Origin: Gulosibacter hominis
GTDB taxonomy: Bacteria > Actinomycetota > Actinomycetes > Actinomycetales > Microbacteriaceae
Assembly: GCF_904842695.1 (NCBI RefSeq)
Contig: NZ_CAJGWQ010000009.1
Location: 23,425 to 87,424, forward strand
Length of the DNA: 64,000 nt
Direction of reading: 5' to 3'
Shown piece by piece: positions 1 through 8,269 of the stretch. Made by a program: the position numbers and the translations under genes. Under the pieces are notes generated by a model. The model was not told the origin of the DNA. It did no database searches and worked only from the letters and a program-made list of their open reading frames with translations. Numbering within the stretch: position 1 is the stretch's first letter; every line of letters starts with the position of its first letter.

Positions 1-1434
1 TCGGTGTCGCTGCTGAGCGAGTTGAGTATGGCAACGGCCCAGGCATCCAGCGGAGTCGCAGATGTCGAAACCCGCGTGCACGAGTGCAAGAGCCTGGAAG
101 CGATCAAGGAGCTGGTGATTCACACGGCCGGAATCGTCTCGATCGCGGCCCCTCGCCAGCAGCGAATCAACGAGATGTTCCGGATTGACGCGACGGCCGG
201 GTTCGTGATGCAGAACCAGGCCATACGTGATCGCGACCATCTCAGCGGCGAGGTAACCGACTCGGTTCGCCGTGCCGTCGAAGTGGACAACACCTACCAC
301 GGCCGGCTCTCGGCGGTTGAACGCGGCGATGTGACGGCCGAGCGCGCCGATGCGTTTGCGCAGGGGCTGCCCGATCTACCGCAGCCGGGGTGGAGCGACC
401 GGGAGGTTGCGGCCTGGTGGAACTCGCTCACGGTCGAAGAGCAGCAGCAGATCATTGACAAGCATCCCGATGCCATCGGCAACCTCGACGGTATTGATGG
501 TCGTTCGCGCGACAAAGCCAATATGAACCGGCTACCGAAACTGATCGAAGAGGCCGAAAAAGAGCTGGCCGAGGCGAAAAAGGGGCGGAGCGTCGCGTAT
601 CCGGGGCTAGCGGCCGCAAACAGTGCGGTTCAGGACGCTCAGGACCGGCTCAACGATCTCTACACAATTCGGGATACGCGCGCGGCGGGCGGGCAATTGC
701 TGCTGCTTGACGCCTCGGGCCCCGAAGGTGTGCGTGCGGCGATCGCCACCGGCGACGTCGATTCGGCCAAATATGTGGCCACGCTCGTGCCGGGGATGAC
801 AACAAACGTTCACGATTCAATGGCGGGGATGGTGTCTGATACGACGCGCCTGCGAAACATCACCTCGATCGAACAGGGCATCCCCACCGAAGACATCGCG
901 ATGGTCTCGTGGATCGGTTATGACGCACCCCAGACGCTAGGGGAGGTCGCCTTCACCGGCCGGGCCCACGACGGCGCCGGAAACCTGAACCGGTTCGTTG
1001 AGGGAATGCACGCCTCTCGCGCCTATGGAGACCACGGCGATCCCCGGATGACCGTTTTCGGGCACTCATATGGCTCGACCACCGCGGGTATGGGGATGCG
1101 TGACGTCAATGTCGGGGTCGTGGACGATCTGGTGATGTTCGGGTCGCCGGGGTCGGGCGTGCAGGATGTGCGCGAATATAACGTTGCCGGTCAGACCTAT
1201 GTGTCGGCCGTTGACAGCCACGACTGGGTTCAGGGAGTTGGGCCCGACGCCACATTCGGGAAAAACCCGACAAAGGTTGATGGGATTGAGCATCTGTCGA
1301 ATGATGACGGGATCCGTAACCACTGGTCGCTCAACCCGTTTTCACGCCACTCCACCTACTTGAGGGTTCCCGAGGGGCAAGATTCCACGGGCATCCTGTC
1401 AGACTTCGCAGCCGTGATTGCAGGGAATAAATAG
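1..1434 (+). CDS. DUF1023-type alpha/beta hydrolase (5' end outside window)
   Basis: The C-terminal half reads as an alpha/beta hydrolase of the DUF1023 (Abhydrolase_8) type found in actinobacteria. The nucleophile elbow GHSYGS places the candidate catalytic serine near residue 355 when counting from the GTG at 4. The N-terminal ~240 residues are helical and charged (a run of Glu/Lys/Ala around residues 180-215), as in the WXG100-like front halves of many DUF1023 proteins. The frame is open to the first base, so the GTG at 4 may be internal and the gene truncated by the window. The substrate is unknown. A small gene starts 3 bp after the stop. Family call is from motif and architecture; any export through a type VII system is inference. 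Confidence 0.72.
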   Translation, partial: SVSLLSELSMATAQASSGVADVETRVHECKSLEAIKELVIHTAGIVSIAAPRQQRINEMFRIDATAGFVMQNQAIRDRDHLSGEVTDSVRRAVEVDNTYHGRLSAVERGDVTAERADAFAQGLPDLPQPGWSDREVAAWWNSLTVEEQQQIIDKHPDAIGNLDGIDGRSRDKANMNRLPKLIEEAEKELAEAKKGRSVAYPGLAAANSAVQDAQDRLNDLYTIRDTRAAGGQLLLLDASGPEGVRAAIATGDVDSAKYVATLVPGMTTNVHDSMAGMVSDTTRLRNITSIEQGIPTEDIAMVSWIGYDAPQTLGEVAFTGRAHDGAGNLNRFVEGMHASRAYGDHGDPRMTVFGHSYGSTTAGMGMRDVNVGVVDDLVMFGSPGSGVQDVREYNVAGQTYVSAVDSHDWVQGVGPDATFGKNPTKVDGIEHLSNDDGIRNHWSLNPFSRHSTYLRVPEGQDSTGILSDFAAVIAGNK

Positions 1435-1437
1435 GCG

Positions 1438-1917
1438 ATGTCAACTCTTCACAACGATCTTTTTGGTGACTTTGGCGACGATATTGATCTCGCCAATCGG
1501 CAGTGCGCTGAGGAGTATTTCGAGCAGATTGTGCCCCGCATCGAGAGCTTCCAAAAGCGCGTGAGTGCCAGCGGTGCGGGCGAGTGGCTGCGTGATATCA
1601 CCCAACCGCCGCAATACCTGACCCCCACGCGAGTTGAGGATGGGCGCATGGCGGTGGTGGTGCACACGAGCCCCGTGCGTGGCCAACCAATGCCGATCGA
1701 GACGATCATTCAAATCGGTAACCGAATCTTCCCGCCGCTCGGTTTTTCGCGGGCGCAGCGCAGCGGGTTCGGTGTCGGTGATATTGAACGTGCCGTGTGG
1801 GTGGATGAACGCAACGGCGGCTATGTGTGGGCCACGGTGAAGGCGGATAGCCACACCGGTATCACCGCGAGCTCGGCACCGCTGCTGCCGCGCGAACAGA
1901 CCGGGCACGAGGGCTAG
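1438..1917 (+). CDS. hypothetical protein following the DUF1023 hydrolase
   Basis: A 159-residue protein starting 3 bp after the hydrolase stop, so surely co-transcribed. No signal peptide, membrane segment or recognised motif is visible. The N-terminus is acidic and helical (about residues 1-50), followed by a region that looks like a mixed alpha/beta fold with 'MAVVVHTSP' and 'YVWATVKADS' strands. Small genes directly behind secreted actinobacterial hydrolases can be chaperones or immunity proteins, but nothing in this sequence proves that. Confidence 0.6.
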   Translation: MSTLHNDLFGDFGDDIDLANRQCAEEYFEQIVPRIESFQKRVSASGAGEWLRDITQPPQYLTPTRVEDGRMAVVVHTSPVRGQPMPIETIIQIGNRIFPPLGFSRAQRSGFGVGDIERAVWVDERNGGYVWATVKADSHTGITASSAPLLPREQTGHEG

Positions 1918-1959
1918 GACGTCGGCTGCGGCGCGCTGATATCGCCGCGGCCAGGCCCC

Positions 1960-3135
1960 TTAGGCCGCGGGTGCTTGGCTCGGCAGCGTCACCGTGACGC
2001 GCAAACCGCCGCCGTCGTTCGCGGCCAGGTCGAGCGAACCGTTCGAGCGCTCAACGATTGCCGAAACAATCGATAGCCCGAGACCGCGGTTCGTGCCACC
2101 GGTGCGGCCCTTCGTGGTTTTGAACGGCTCGGTCAACTGGCCCAGCTGTGCCGCATCAGTTTTTTCGCCGGTATTTTGCACCGTGAGCTCGGCGCGGGTA
2201 CCGCCATCACGCATCCGGGTGCTCACCGTCACGCTGCCACCATCAATATTGTGCTGAATCGCATTCTGAATCAGGTTTTGCGCGAGCTGGTGAAACAATC
2301 GCTCGTCACCGAACGCGGTCGTCGGTGCCAGCTCACGCTCGACAGTCAGCTCGCGTTCGGCAAACTCCGGCTGACACTCACGCAGTACAGCGGCAACCGC
2401 GCTTGAAAGATCACACTCGGTTGGTTCGACCCTGCCCACCTCAAGCTCAGCGAGATCGAGCAACGATTCAACGGTGCGGATGCTGCGCTCGTTTACCCGC
2501 TGCAACTTCTGCAACACCTCACGGTCGACCGCACCGGGTTTCGACAGCTGCACATCGAGAATCGCCCGCGTCGTGGCAAGTGGTGTGCGCAGTTCGTGTG
2601 AGGCGTTCGCCGTGAAGCGGCGCTGCGCGGCAGTGGAACGCTCAAGATTTTCGAGCATCTCGTCAAAGGTTTGTGCCAGCTCGGTGATCTCATCGTGCGG
2701 GCCGGTGAGCCCGATGCGATGGTCGAGTCGCCCATCCGCGGCCAGTTTGGCGGCCTCGTTCACGGCCGCGAGCGGTTTCAGCATCCGGCCCGCCAAAAGC
2801 CACGCAGCCACCGAACTCAGCACGACCAAGCCGATCAACGCAATGATCGACACCTGCAGCAAAAGCGTCAGCAAATCGGCCTGACTCTTGACCGCGATTT
2901 TGACATCGCCGGTAACAATTTCCGGGTCATCGACGGCAATCACCAGCGGCCCCTGGGTGCTGTCGACAGTGCCAGAATTGAACCCGTAGTCGGGCACATA
3001 GCCGATAAAAAGCATGATCAGCGTCAGCAGTACACCACCGCACAGAATCATCAGCAGCGCATACCAAAACGCCAAACGAGTGCGGGCGGTGAAGCGCTGC
3101 TGGCGGTGGCCGAGCGATGAAAGCGACTTAATCAT
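1960..3135 (-). CDS. two-component sensor histidine kinase
   Basis: A membrane histidine kinase of 391 residues. It has one N-terminal transmembrane segment (about 20-50), a short extracytoplasmic sensor loop, a second membrane segment (about 120-145), a HAMP-like linker, the HisKA H-box HELRTPLA, then an HATPase domain with an N-box (QNLIQNAIQHN) and the G-box GLGLSIV. It phosphorylates the response regulator encoded just upstream. The ATG at 3135 (MIKSL...) is preferred over a longer frame because it overlaps the regulator stop by 8 bp, which suggests translational coupling. The divergent efflux operon starting at 4024 is the likely target system; that link is by position only. Confidence 0.88.
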   Translation of the reverse strand: MIKSLSSLGHRQQRFTARTRLAFWYALLMILCGGVLLTLIMLFIGYVPDYGFNSGTVDSTQGPLVIAVDDPEIVTGDVKIAVKSQADLLTLLLQVSIIALIGLVVLSSVAAWLLAGRMLKPLAAVNEAAKLAADGRLDHRIGLTGPHDEITELAQTFDEMLENLERSTAAQRRFTANASHELRTPLATTRAILDVQLSKPGAVDREVLQKLQRVNERSIRTVESLLDLAELEVGRVEPTECDLSSAVAAVLRECQPEFAERELTVERELAPTTAFGDERLFHQLAQNLIQNAIQHNIDGGSVTVSTRMRDGGTRAELTVQNTGEKTDAAQLGQLTEPFKTTKGRTGGTNRGLGLSIVSAIVERSNGSLDLAANDGGGLRVTVTLPSQAPAA

Positions 3136-3799
3136 CGTCGGCCGCTTCGATCGTGTAGCCGACACCGGGTTTGGTGCGAATCACCCACGGCTCGCCAAGT
3201 TTGCGGCGTAGCGAGCTGATGGTGACCTTCACCGACTGCGTAAACGGGTTGGCGTTTTCATCCCACGCCTCTTCGAGGAGCGTTTCGGCACTGACCACGC
3301 GGCCAGGTTCACGCATCAGCGACTCGAGCACCGCGAACTCCTTGCGGCTGAGGCGAATATAGCGGCCGTCACGAGTGACCTCGTGGCGAAACGGGTCGAG
3401 CGTGACACCGGCGGCTTCATAACGGGTTGGTCGAGTCGTGAACTGGCGCCGAGCGAGCGCCCGCACCCGAGCCACGAGCTCGGCAAACTCAAAGGGCTTC
3501 GCCAGGTAATCATCCGCGCCGAGCTGGAACCCGTCGACTTTTTCCTGGGTGCGTCGGGCAGCCGTGACCATCAAAATCGCCGGTCGCTGTTCGCGCAGAT
3601 TCAAGAGCCGGCAAACCTCATCGCCGCTCATCCCGGGAATATCGCGGTCGAGCAACACGACCTCGTAGTCGTTGACATCGATGGCGGCAAGTGCATCCCG
3701 GCCATCGGCGACAGTGTCGGCCGAAATGGAGTGCAGTGCGAGTCCGTCGTGAATTGCCTCGGCGAGGTACGGTTCGTCTTCAACGATGAGTACGCGAAT
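3128..3799 (-). CDS. OmpR/PhoB-family response regulator with apparent ATT start codon
   Basis: A receiver domain followed by a winged-helix DNA-binding domain. Read from the ATT at 3799 the protein is 223 residues with a textbook receiver start (MRVLIVEDE, acidic pair E7/D8), phosphoacceptor Asp51 in VLLDRDIPG, and a C-terminal winged helix ending SSLRRKLGEPW...GVGYTIE. In this frame there is no ATG, GTG or TTG before GTG 3658, which would start at codon 48 and delete the acidic pocket. A GGGAGGA Shine-Dalgarno sequence lies just upstream of the ATT. Either the start is non-canonical (ATT, or ATC one codon earlier) or the assembly has a base error here. It is paired with the kinase downstream and divergent from the efflux operon. 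Confidence 0.83.
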   Translation of the reverse strand: MRVLIVEDEPYLAEAIHDGLALHSISADTVADGRDALAAIDVNDYEVVLLDRDIPGMSGDEVCRLLNLREQRPAILMVTAARRTQEKVDGFQLGADDYLAKPFEFAELVARVRALARRQFTTRPTRYEAAGVTLDPFRHEVTRDGRYIRLSRKEFAVLESLMREPGRVVSAETLLEEAWDENANPFTQSVKVTISSLRRKLGEPWVIRTKPGVGYTIEAADDD

Positions 3800-3844
3800 G
3801 ATTCCTCCCGGGGCTGGCTGCGGGCCGCTCAGATTGTGGCCAGT

Positions 3845-3925
3845 GGTCGCTAGCAGCCCCAGCGGTCGCTGACAGCCTCAGTTTGGCACGCAGTGGGTAA
3901 AAGAAACGTAAGTGTTTTCTTTTAC
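3845..3925. promoter_or_regulatory. candidate operator region between the two-component system and the efflux operon
   Basis: Two direct repeats, GGTCGCTAGCAGCC at 3845 and GGTCGCTGACAGCC at 3864 (19 bp apart, 12 of 14 identical), lie just upstream of the response regulator. They are followed by an AT-rich perfect inverted repeat, GTAAAAGAAA (3897-3906) and TTTCTTTTAC (3916-3925). OmpR-type regulators bind direct repeats, so autoregulation or efflux-operon control is plausible. Function is inferred. Confidence 0.4.
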
Positions 3926-4023
3926 GCTGCCGCAACCCTCACCCGCGTGAACTGGGACATGTCCTGAACGGGCCGTCATCTTGACGCCCACAACATAATT
4001 CAGAAATCGAAGGGTATCTCACT

Positions 4024-4524
4024 ATGTTCCGCACACGCACTTCACGCACTGCTGTCACCGCGCTCATGATCGGTGCGAGCGCAATGCTCGCGCTCACCGG
4101 ATGTTCGGCAAACGAACCCGAGCTGCAGCAGAATGAGGCCGCGAGCATGGAGCAGTGGCAGCACGACTTCGACCGCTGCCTGAAAGAGAACGGTCTCGAC
4201 TCGGCGAACGCCGGCATTCCGGTCAACCCCGATGGCTCGCCCATCGAAACGAACGAGGACGGCGTCGACGTAGCGGCGGTGCTGCAGAACTGCGCCGACC
4301 AGGTGGGGCCGGCTCCGCAGAGCGCCGACTCGGTGACCGATGAGCAGCTGAACGAGCAGCTGCTCGCCTACGCGAAGTGCATGCGTGAAGCCGGCTATGA
4401 CGTACCCGACCCGCAGGCGGATGCAAACGGTTTCGTCGTGCAGCAGAACGGCGGCCCCGAAGCCGACCCGGCTGATGTTGAGCGCTGCAGCCAGCAGGCT
4501 GGTCTCATCAGCCAGGGCGAGTAG
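4024..4524 (+). CDS. putative lipoprotein, first gene of an efflux operon
   Basis: A 166-residue protein with a signal peptide and lipobox (LALTGC, lipidated Cys27), so anchored on the outer face of the membrane. The mature part contains four further cysteines in two 'C-L/M-(K)E..' contexts (RCLKENG, NCADQ, KCMREAGYDVPDP, RCSQQAG), a pattern seen in small actinobacterial lipoproteins that precede peptidoglycan-binding adaptor proteins. It lies 9 bp before the adaptor gene. Its exact role is unknown; the context suggests an accessory of the ABC efflux system. Confidence 0.75.
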   Translation: MFRTRTSRTAVTALMIGASAMLALTGCSANEPELQQNEAASMEQWQHDFDRCLKENGLDSANAGIPVNPDGSPIETNEDGVDVAAVLQNCADQVGPAPQSADSVTDEQLNEQLLAYAKCMREAGYDVPDPQADANGFVVQQNGGPEADPADVERCSQQAGLISQGE

Positions 4525-4533
4525 GGGCTGTTG

Positions 4534-5589
4534 ATGCCAAAAAAGCGAATTGTTATCGCCGCAACCGCAGCGGTAGTTGCGATTGCGCTCGGTGTCACCG
4601 GCTTCACCCTGATGAACAACGCCAACACCGACGAATCAACAAACACCGTTTCACCGGCCGCCGAAACCGCCACCGTTACCAAAACCGACCTCGTTGAACG
4701 GGTCGAAACAAAAGGCACCCTCAATCACGGCAAAGCGGCCACCTACGGCACCCAGTTGACGGGCACCATCACTTCGCTAGCCGCGCCCGGAACCAAACTA
4801 TCGGTCGGCACCGAGATGATGCGTGTGAATGAGCGTCCCGTGTTCACGATGCACGGCAAGGTGCCCGCCTGGCGGAACTTTGAAGAGGGAATGTCAGACG
4901 GTCACGATGTGATGCAGCTTGAACAGAACCTGCAGGCGCTCGGCTACTTCGAAGACGAACCCGATGAGCACTATGGCTGGGCAACCGCATCCGCCGTCGC
5001 CCAGTGGCAAAAAGACAACGGATTCGAATGGAGCACCACGCTCGAACTTGGCCGGGTCGTGTTTGTCCCCGGTGATGTGCAGGTGAGCGCACAGCAGGCC
5101 AAGGTCGGTGACGCGGCAAGCACCTCGGTGCTGGAAGTTACGGGCACGTCAAAGGTGGTGACCGCCGAAGTGCCTTCGAACATGCGCAGTCTGCTGCCGG
5201 TGGGAGCCAAGGTTGATGTGAAACTGCCCGATTCCACAACCACCCAGGCGGTTGTGGAATCGGTTGATCCGCCGGTTGAACAAGAAGACAAATCGGGGCA
5301 AAAAACTGTGAAGGTGCCGGTGCAGCTTTCGCTCACCGACCCGGCTGCCGCCGAGGCCTACGCTGATGTGACTGTCAATGTGGCGACCACCCGCACTATC
5401 GCCACCGGCGTGCTTGCGGTGCCGGTGCGGGCGCTGCTTGCCGAACCCGGCGGTAAATACGCTGTCGAGGTGATCAAAAACGGCGTGCCCACCCGCGTGC
5501 AGGTAGAGCTCGGTGCGTTTGCCGACGACCTTGTTGAGATCACCAGCGGCGATCTGCACGAGGGCGACAAAGTGGTGGTGGGCGAATGA
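4534..5589 (+). CDS. efflux adaptor (membrane fusion protein) with peptidoglycan-binding domain
   Basis: A 351-residue adaptor with an N-terminal membrane anchor (about residues 4-24) and a peptidoglycan-binding-like domain (about 118-155, containing DGHDVMQLEQNLQALGYF and a following WATASAVAQWQKDNG helix) inserted in a HlyD/MacA-like barrel fold. Proteins of this type link a MacB-like ABC transporter to the cell wall in actinobacteria. ATG 4534 is chosen over the TTG immediately upstream. It overlaps the ATPase gene by 4 bp (ATGA), a mark of translational coupling. Confidence 0.82.
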   Translation: MPKKRIVIAATAAVVAIALGVTGFTLMNNANTDESTNTVSPAAETATVTKTDLVERVETKGTLNHGKAATYGTQLTGTITSLAAPGTKLSVGTEMMRVNERPVFTMHGKVPAWRNFEEGMSDGHDVMQLEQNLQALGYFEDEPDEHYGWATASAVAQWQKDNGFEWSTTLELGRVVFVPGDVQVSAQQAKVGDAASTSVLEVTGTSKVVTAEVPSNMRSLLPVGAKVDVKLPDSTTTQAVVESVDPPVEQEDKSGQKTVKVPVQLSLTDPAAAEAYADVTVNVATTRTIATGVLAVPVRALLAEPGGKYAVEVIKNGVPTRVQVELGAFADDLVEITSGDLHEGDKVVVGE

Positions 5590-6290
5590 GCCCCACCGAC
5601 CCACTTTTGACGCTGAGCGGGGTGTCGCGAAAATACGGCTCGCCACCAACAACGGCGCTCGTCGACGTGAGTTTCACCGTCGATGCCGGTGAAATGGTGG
5701 CGATCACCGGGCCGAGTGGTTCTGGTAAATCAACGCTGCTGAACCTCATCGGCACACTCGACCGGGCCAGCGAGGGCGAGATCACCATCGCCGGCCACCT
5801 TGTTTCGGAAGCGAGCGATGCAAAACTTTCGGCGCTGCGGGCGCACCTGATCGGTTTTGTTTTTCAGCAATATCATCTCGAGGATGCGCAGACCGCCACC
5901 GATAACGTGGCCACGGGTCTGCTCTACACGGGTATGCCGCTAAAAGAGCGCCGTGAACGCGCGCGCAAAGCGCTGGAACGAGTGGGCCTGGGTGACCGTG
6001 CCGACCACACTCCGCGACAGCTTTCGGGTGGGCAGCGACAGCGCGTGGCGATTGCTCGCGCCGTTGTGGGTGACCCGCCGCTGCTGCTCGCCGATGAACC
6101 CACCGGCGCGCTCGACACCCGCTCTGGTGCCCAGGTGGTTGAGATTTTGAAAGACCTCAACCGCACCGGCACGACGGTGTTGGTGATCACTCACGACCGC
6201 GAACTGGCGGCCGGGTTTCGGCGACAGATCAGTATCCGCGACGGTGTGCTCGAGTCTGATATCCGCCAGCAGGAGGAAGGAGTCGCATGA
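5586..6290 (+). CDS. ABC transporter ATP-binding protein (MacB/LolD type)
   Basis: A 234-residue ATPase with Walker [10 protein letters not shown] (residues 42-50), Q-loop FVFQQYHL, signature LSGGQRQR, Walker B LLLADEPT and the H-loop VITHD. The length and 'EPTGALD' motif are typical of the MacB/LolD group that energises mechanotransmission permeases rather than classic importers. It overlaps the adaptor gene upstream and the permease downstream by 4 bp each, so the three proteins are probably made in equal amounts. Confidence 0.93.
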   Translation: MSPTDPLLTLSGVSRKYGSPPTTALVDVSFTVDAGEMVAITGPSGSGKSTLLNLIGTLDRASEGEITIAGHLVSEASDAKLSALRAHLIGFVFQQYHLEDAQTATDNVATGLLYTGMPLKERRERARKALERVGLGDRADHTPRQLSGGQRQRVAIARAVVGDPPLLLADEPTGALDTRSGAQVVEILKDLNRTGTTVLVITHDRELAAGFRRQISIRDGVLESDIRQQEEGVA

Positions 6291-7486
6291 CATTCGATCG
6301 GGAAGAATCTCGCTCACACCTTCGCCAGGATGATCTACTGCGCCTGGGCTGGCAGGGGTTGCGCGCGCATCCCGTGCGGGCAACGCTATCGGCGCTCGGA
6401 ATTGCGATCGGTATTGCCGCGATGATTGCCGTGATCGGCATCTCGCTGTCGAGCCAGGCAAAAATTCAGGAGCGACTGGCATCGCTGGGCACGAACCTGC
6501 TGACCGTAACGGCGGGCAAGACGTTCAGTGGCGAATCGACCAGGTTGCCGGCCGACTCGGCCGAGCGGCTCCACCGCATCGAGGGTGTGGAGCAGGTCGG
6601 TTGGGTGGCGAACCTGTCTGGTGTTGCTGCCTATCGCAGCAGCTATATCGACCCGGCAGCCACCAACAGCTTGACGGTGGCAGCAACCGACACCGGGCTG
6701 CTTTCGGCAACGTCAAGCGAGCTGCAAACCGGCAGTTGGTTCAACGACGCGACCGAGCAGTATCCGACCACGGTGCTCGGGGCAACCGCAGCCAAGCGGC
6801 TGGGCATTGTTTCGCCCGGTTCGATGGTGAATATTGACGGCCAGAACCACACGGTGCTGGGCATCCTGAAACCTTCGGCACTCGCGCCACAGCTTGATAC
6901 TTCGGTGCTGGTTGGTGCGTCGCATGCCACTGAGCGCCTCGGATTCACCGGGTCGCCAACCACGCTCTACGAGCGTTCGACGGATGCGTCGGTTGAGTCG
7001 GTGCGGGAACTCATCCCGGCAACTATTAATCCGAAATCACCCAACGAGGTGAGTGTCAGCCGGCCATCCGACACGCTCGCGGCACAGCACGCCATTGACA
7101 CGGCCTTCACCGGGCTGCTGGTGGGTGTGGGGTCGATTGCGTTGCTGGTGGGCGGTATCGGCGTGGCAAACACCATGGTGATTACCGTGCTTGAGCGGCG
7201 GCGTGAAATCGGTTTGCGCCGGGCACTGGGGGCGACGCGCGCGCATGTGCGCAAGCAGTTTTTGGTTGAGGCGGTGATGCTCGCGACCTATGGCGGGCTT
7301 GCCGGGCTCGTGCTGGGTGTGGGCTGTACTGTCGCGGTGTCGTTGCTCAACGGTTGGACGCCCACTGTGCCGCCGTTGATTGCGCTGCTGGGTGTGGCGG
7401 TGACCATCGTTGTGGGTGCTGTTGCCGGGATGCTCCCCGCGATGAAGGCGGCGCAGGTGTCGCCGACTGAGGCGCTTGCTGCTTAG
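6287..7486 (+). CDS. MacB-like FtsX-domain ABC permease
   Basis: A 399-residue permease with one N-terminal transmembrane segment (about 40-62), a large extracytoplasmic MacB-PCD-like domain (about 65-265) and a C-terminal FtsX domain of three membrane helices. The FtsX domain carries the characteristic RRREIGLRRALGAT stretch. With the adaptor and ATPase it forms a MacAB-like exporter; the substrate is not evident. The divergent two-component system is the probable regulator. The gene ends the operon; a 76-bp palindromic repeat and the minus-strand tRNA cluster follow. Confidence 0.9.
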   Translation: MTFDREESRSHLRQDDLLRLGWQGLRAHPVRATLSALGIAIGIAAMIAVIGISLSSQAKIQERLASLGTNLLTVTAGKTFSGESTRLPADSAERLHRIEGVEQVGWVANLSGVAAYRSSYIDPAATNSLTVAATDTGLLSATSSELQTGSWFNDATEQYPTTVLGATAAKRLGIVSPGSMVNIDGQNHTVLGILKPSALAPQLDTSVLVGASHATERLGFTGSPTTLYERSTDASVESVRELIPATINPKSPNEVSVSRPSDTLAAQHAIDTAFTGLLVGVGSIALLVGGIGVANTMVITVLERRREIGLRRALGATRAHVRKQFLVEAVMLATYGGLAGLVLGVGCTVAVSLLNGWTPTVPPLIALLGVAVTIVVGAVAGMLPAMKAAQVSPTEALAA

Positions 7487-7520
7487 TGCCTGCGAATGCT
7501 TGCCTCGCACGTGAGCGGTG

Positions 7521-7596
7521 GTGAGTTCAGCGGAAGATTTCCGGCCCAGGATGGCTGAGCGCGCATCGAAGGCACGAAATCTTCCGCTGAACTCAC
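7521..7596. repeat. 76-bp palindromic repeat, copy A
   Basis: Perfect 20-bp arms, GTGAGTTCAGCGGAAGATTT at the left and its complement at 7577-7596, enclose a 36-bp centre containing CAGGATG and GCATC. The same 76-bp unit recurs at 23022, 24052 and 26942. This intergenic copy lies between the permease and the tRNA-Phe terminator. Confidence 0.85.
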
Positions 7597-7631
7597 GGTG
7601 GCAGTGCGGTGGCGGCTCGGAAAACTCAAAA

Positions 7632-7649
7632 CCCCCGGATCTCCGGGGG
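7632..7649 (-). terminator. intrinsic terminator of the tRNA cluster
   Basis: A 7-bp GC stem (CCCCCGG / CCGGGGG) with a 4-nt loop, followed on the minus strand by a T-rich tail (TTTTGAGTTTT). It sits 6 bp after tRNA-Phe. Confidence 0.85.
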
Positions 7650-7655
7650 TTTCAG

Positions 7656-7728
7656 TGGCTCCGACCGGCGTCGATCCGGTGACCTTTCGATTTTCAGTCG
7701 AACGCTCTACCAACTGAGCTACAGAGCC
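7656..7728 (-). tRNA. tRNA-Phe (GAA)
   Basis: A 73-nt cloverleaf on the minus strand. The acceptor stem GGCTCTG/CGGAGCC pairs with one G-U, the anticodon loop CTGAAAA gives GAA, and the T-arm is intact. No CCA is encoded. It is the last gene of a Glu-Asp-Phe cluster. Confidence 0.96.
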
Positions 7729-7753
7729 GAGGCACTTGCGTGTCTCAAGTGGA

Positions 7754-7773
7754 ACGCCCTCCGAAGAGGGCGT
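7754..7773 (-). other. stable hairpin between tRNA-Asp and tRNA-Phe
   Basis: An 8-bp perfect stem (ACGCCCTC / GAGGGCGT) closed by a TTCG tetraloop when read on the minus strand. There is no T-tract, so it is more likely a processing or stability hairpin in the tRNA precursor than a terminator. Confidence 0.6.
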
Positions 7774-7779
7774 CACTCG

Positions 7780-7853
7780 CGACCCTGACGGGACTTGAAC
7801 CCGCGACCTCCGCCGTGACAGGGCGGCACGCTAACCAACTGCGCTACAGGGCC
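7780..7853 (-). tRNA. tRNA-Asp (GTC)
   Basis: A 74-nt cloverleaf on the minus strand. The anticodon loop CTGTCAC gives GTC; acceptor arms GGCCCTG/CAGGGTC pair with one G-U; discriminator G73 fits Asp identity. No CCA is encoded. Confidence 0.96.
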
Positions 7854-7909
7854 TCATATTTATTTTTACTGACGGTCTAGCATAACAGGTCTTGCGACAG
7901 CTGTCGCGG

Positions 7910-7982
7910 TGACCCCAACGGGATTCGAACCCGTGTTGCCGGCGTGAAAGGCCAGTGTCCTAGGCCACTAGACGATGGGGCC
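7910..7982 (-). tRNA. tRNA-Glu (TTC)
   Basis: A 73-nt cloverleaf on the minus strand with anticodon TTC in the loop CTTTCAC and acceptor GGCCCCA/TGGGGTC. It is the promoter-proximal gene of the cluster. Confidence 0.96.
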
Positions 7983-8269
7983 GAGGCCCTGTCCATGCGG
8001 ACCGCCGAGGTAAGAGCTTAGAACACATTCAGCACATTGTGCAAGTCGAGTCGTGTCGGTACGGCGCGTCATGGCTAATTACCTGCATCGCAGGGGTTAC
8101 ATTCGGCGCGCAGGAACACTACTGTGGCCAGTGTGGCATTTGTTACATTTGTGCAACACGTGGCAGATGTGTCGAATGTGAACTACTAAAGATGGCCTCG
8201 ACCCCGGGCTTCGACCCGAGGCTTGGGACCCGAGGCTTGGATCCGAAGTTGAAGAACCGAAAGGAACGC

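Noticed and set aside
8039..8269. Cys-rich N-terminal extension of the M23 gene with several CxxC pairs
   Set aside because: No ribosome site at its start, it would bury the signal peptide deep inside the protein, and ATG 8270 has a good Shine-Dalgarno.
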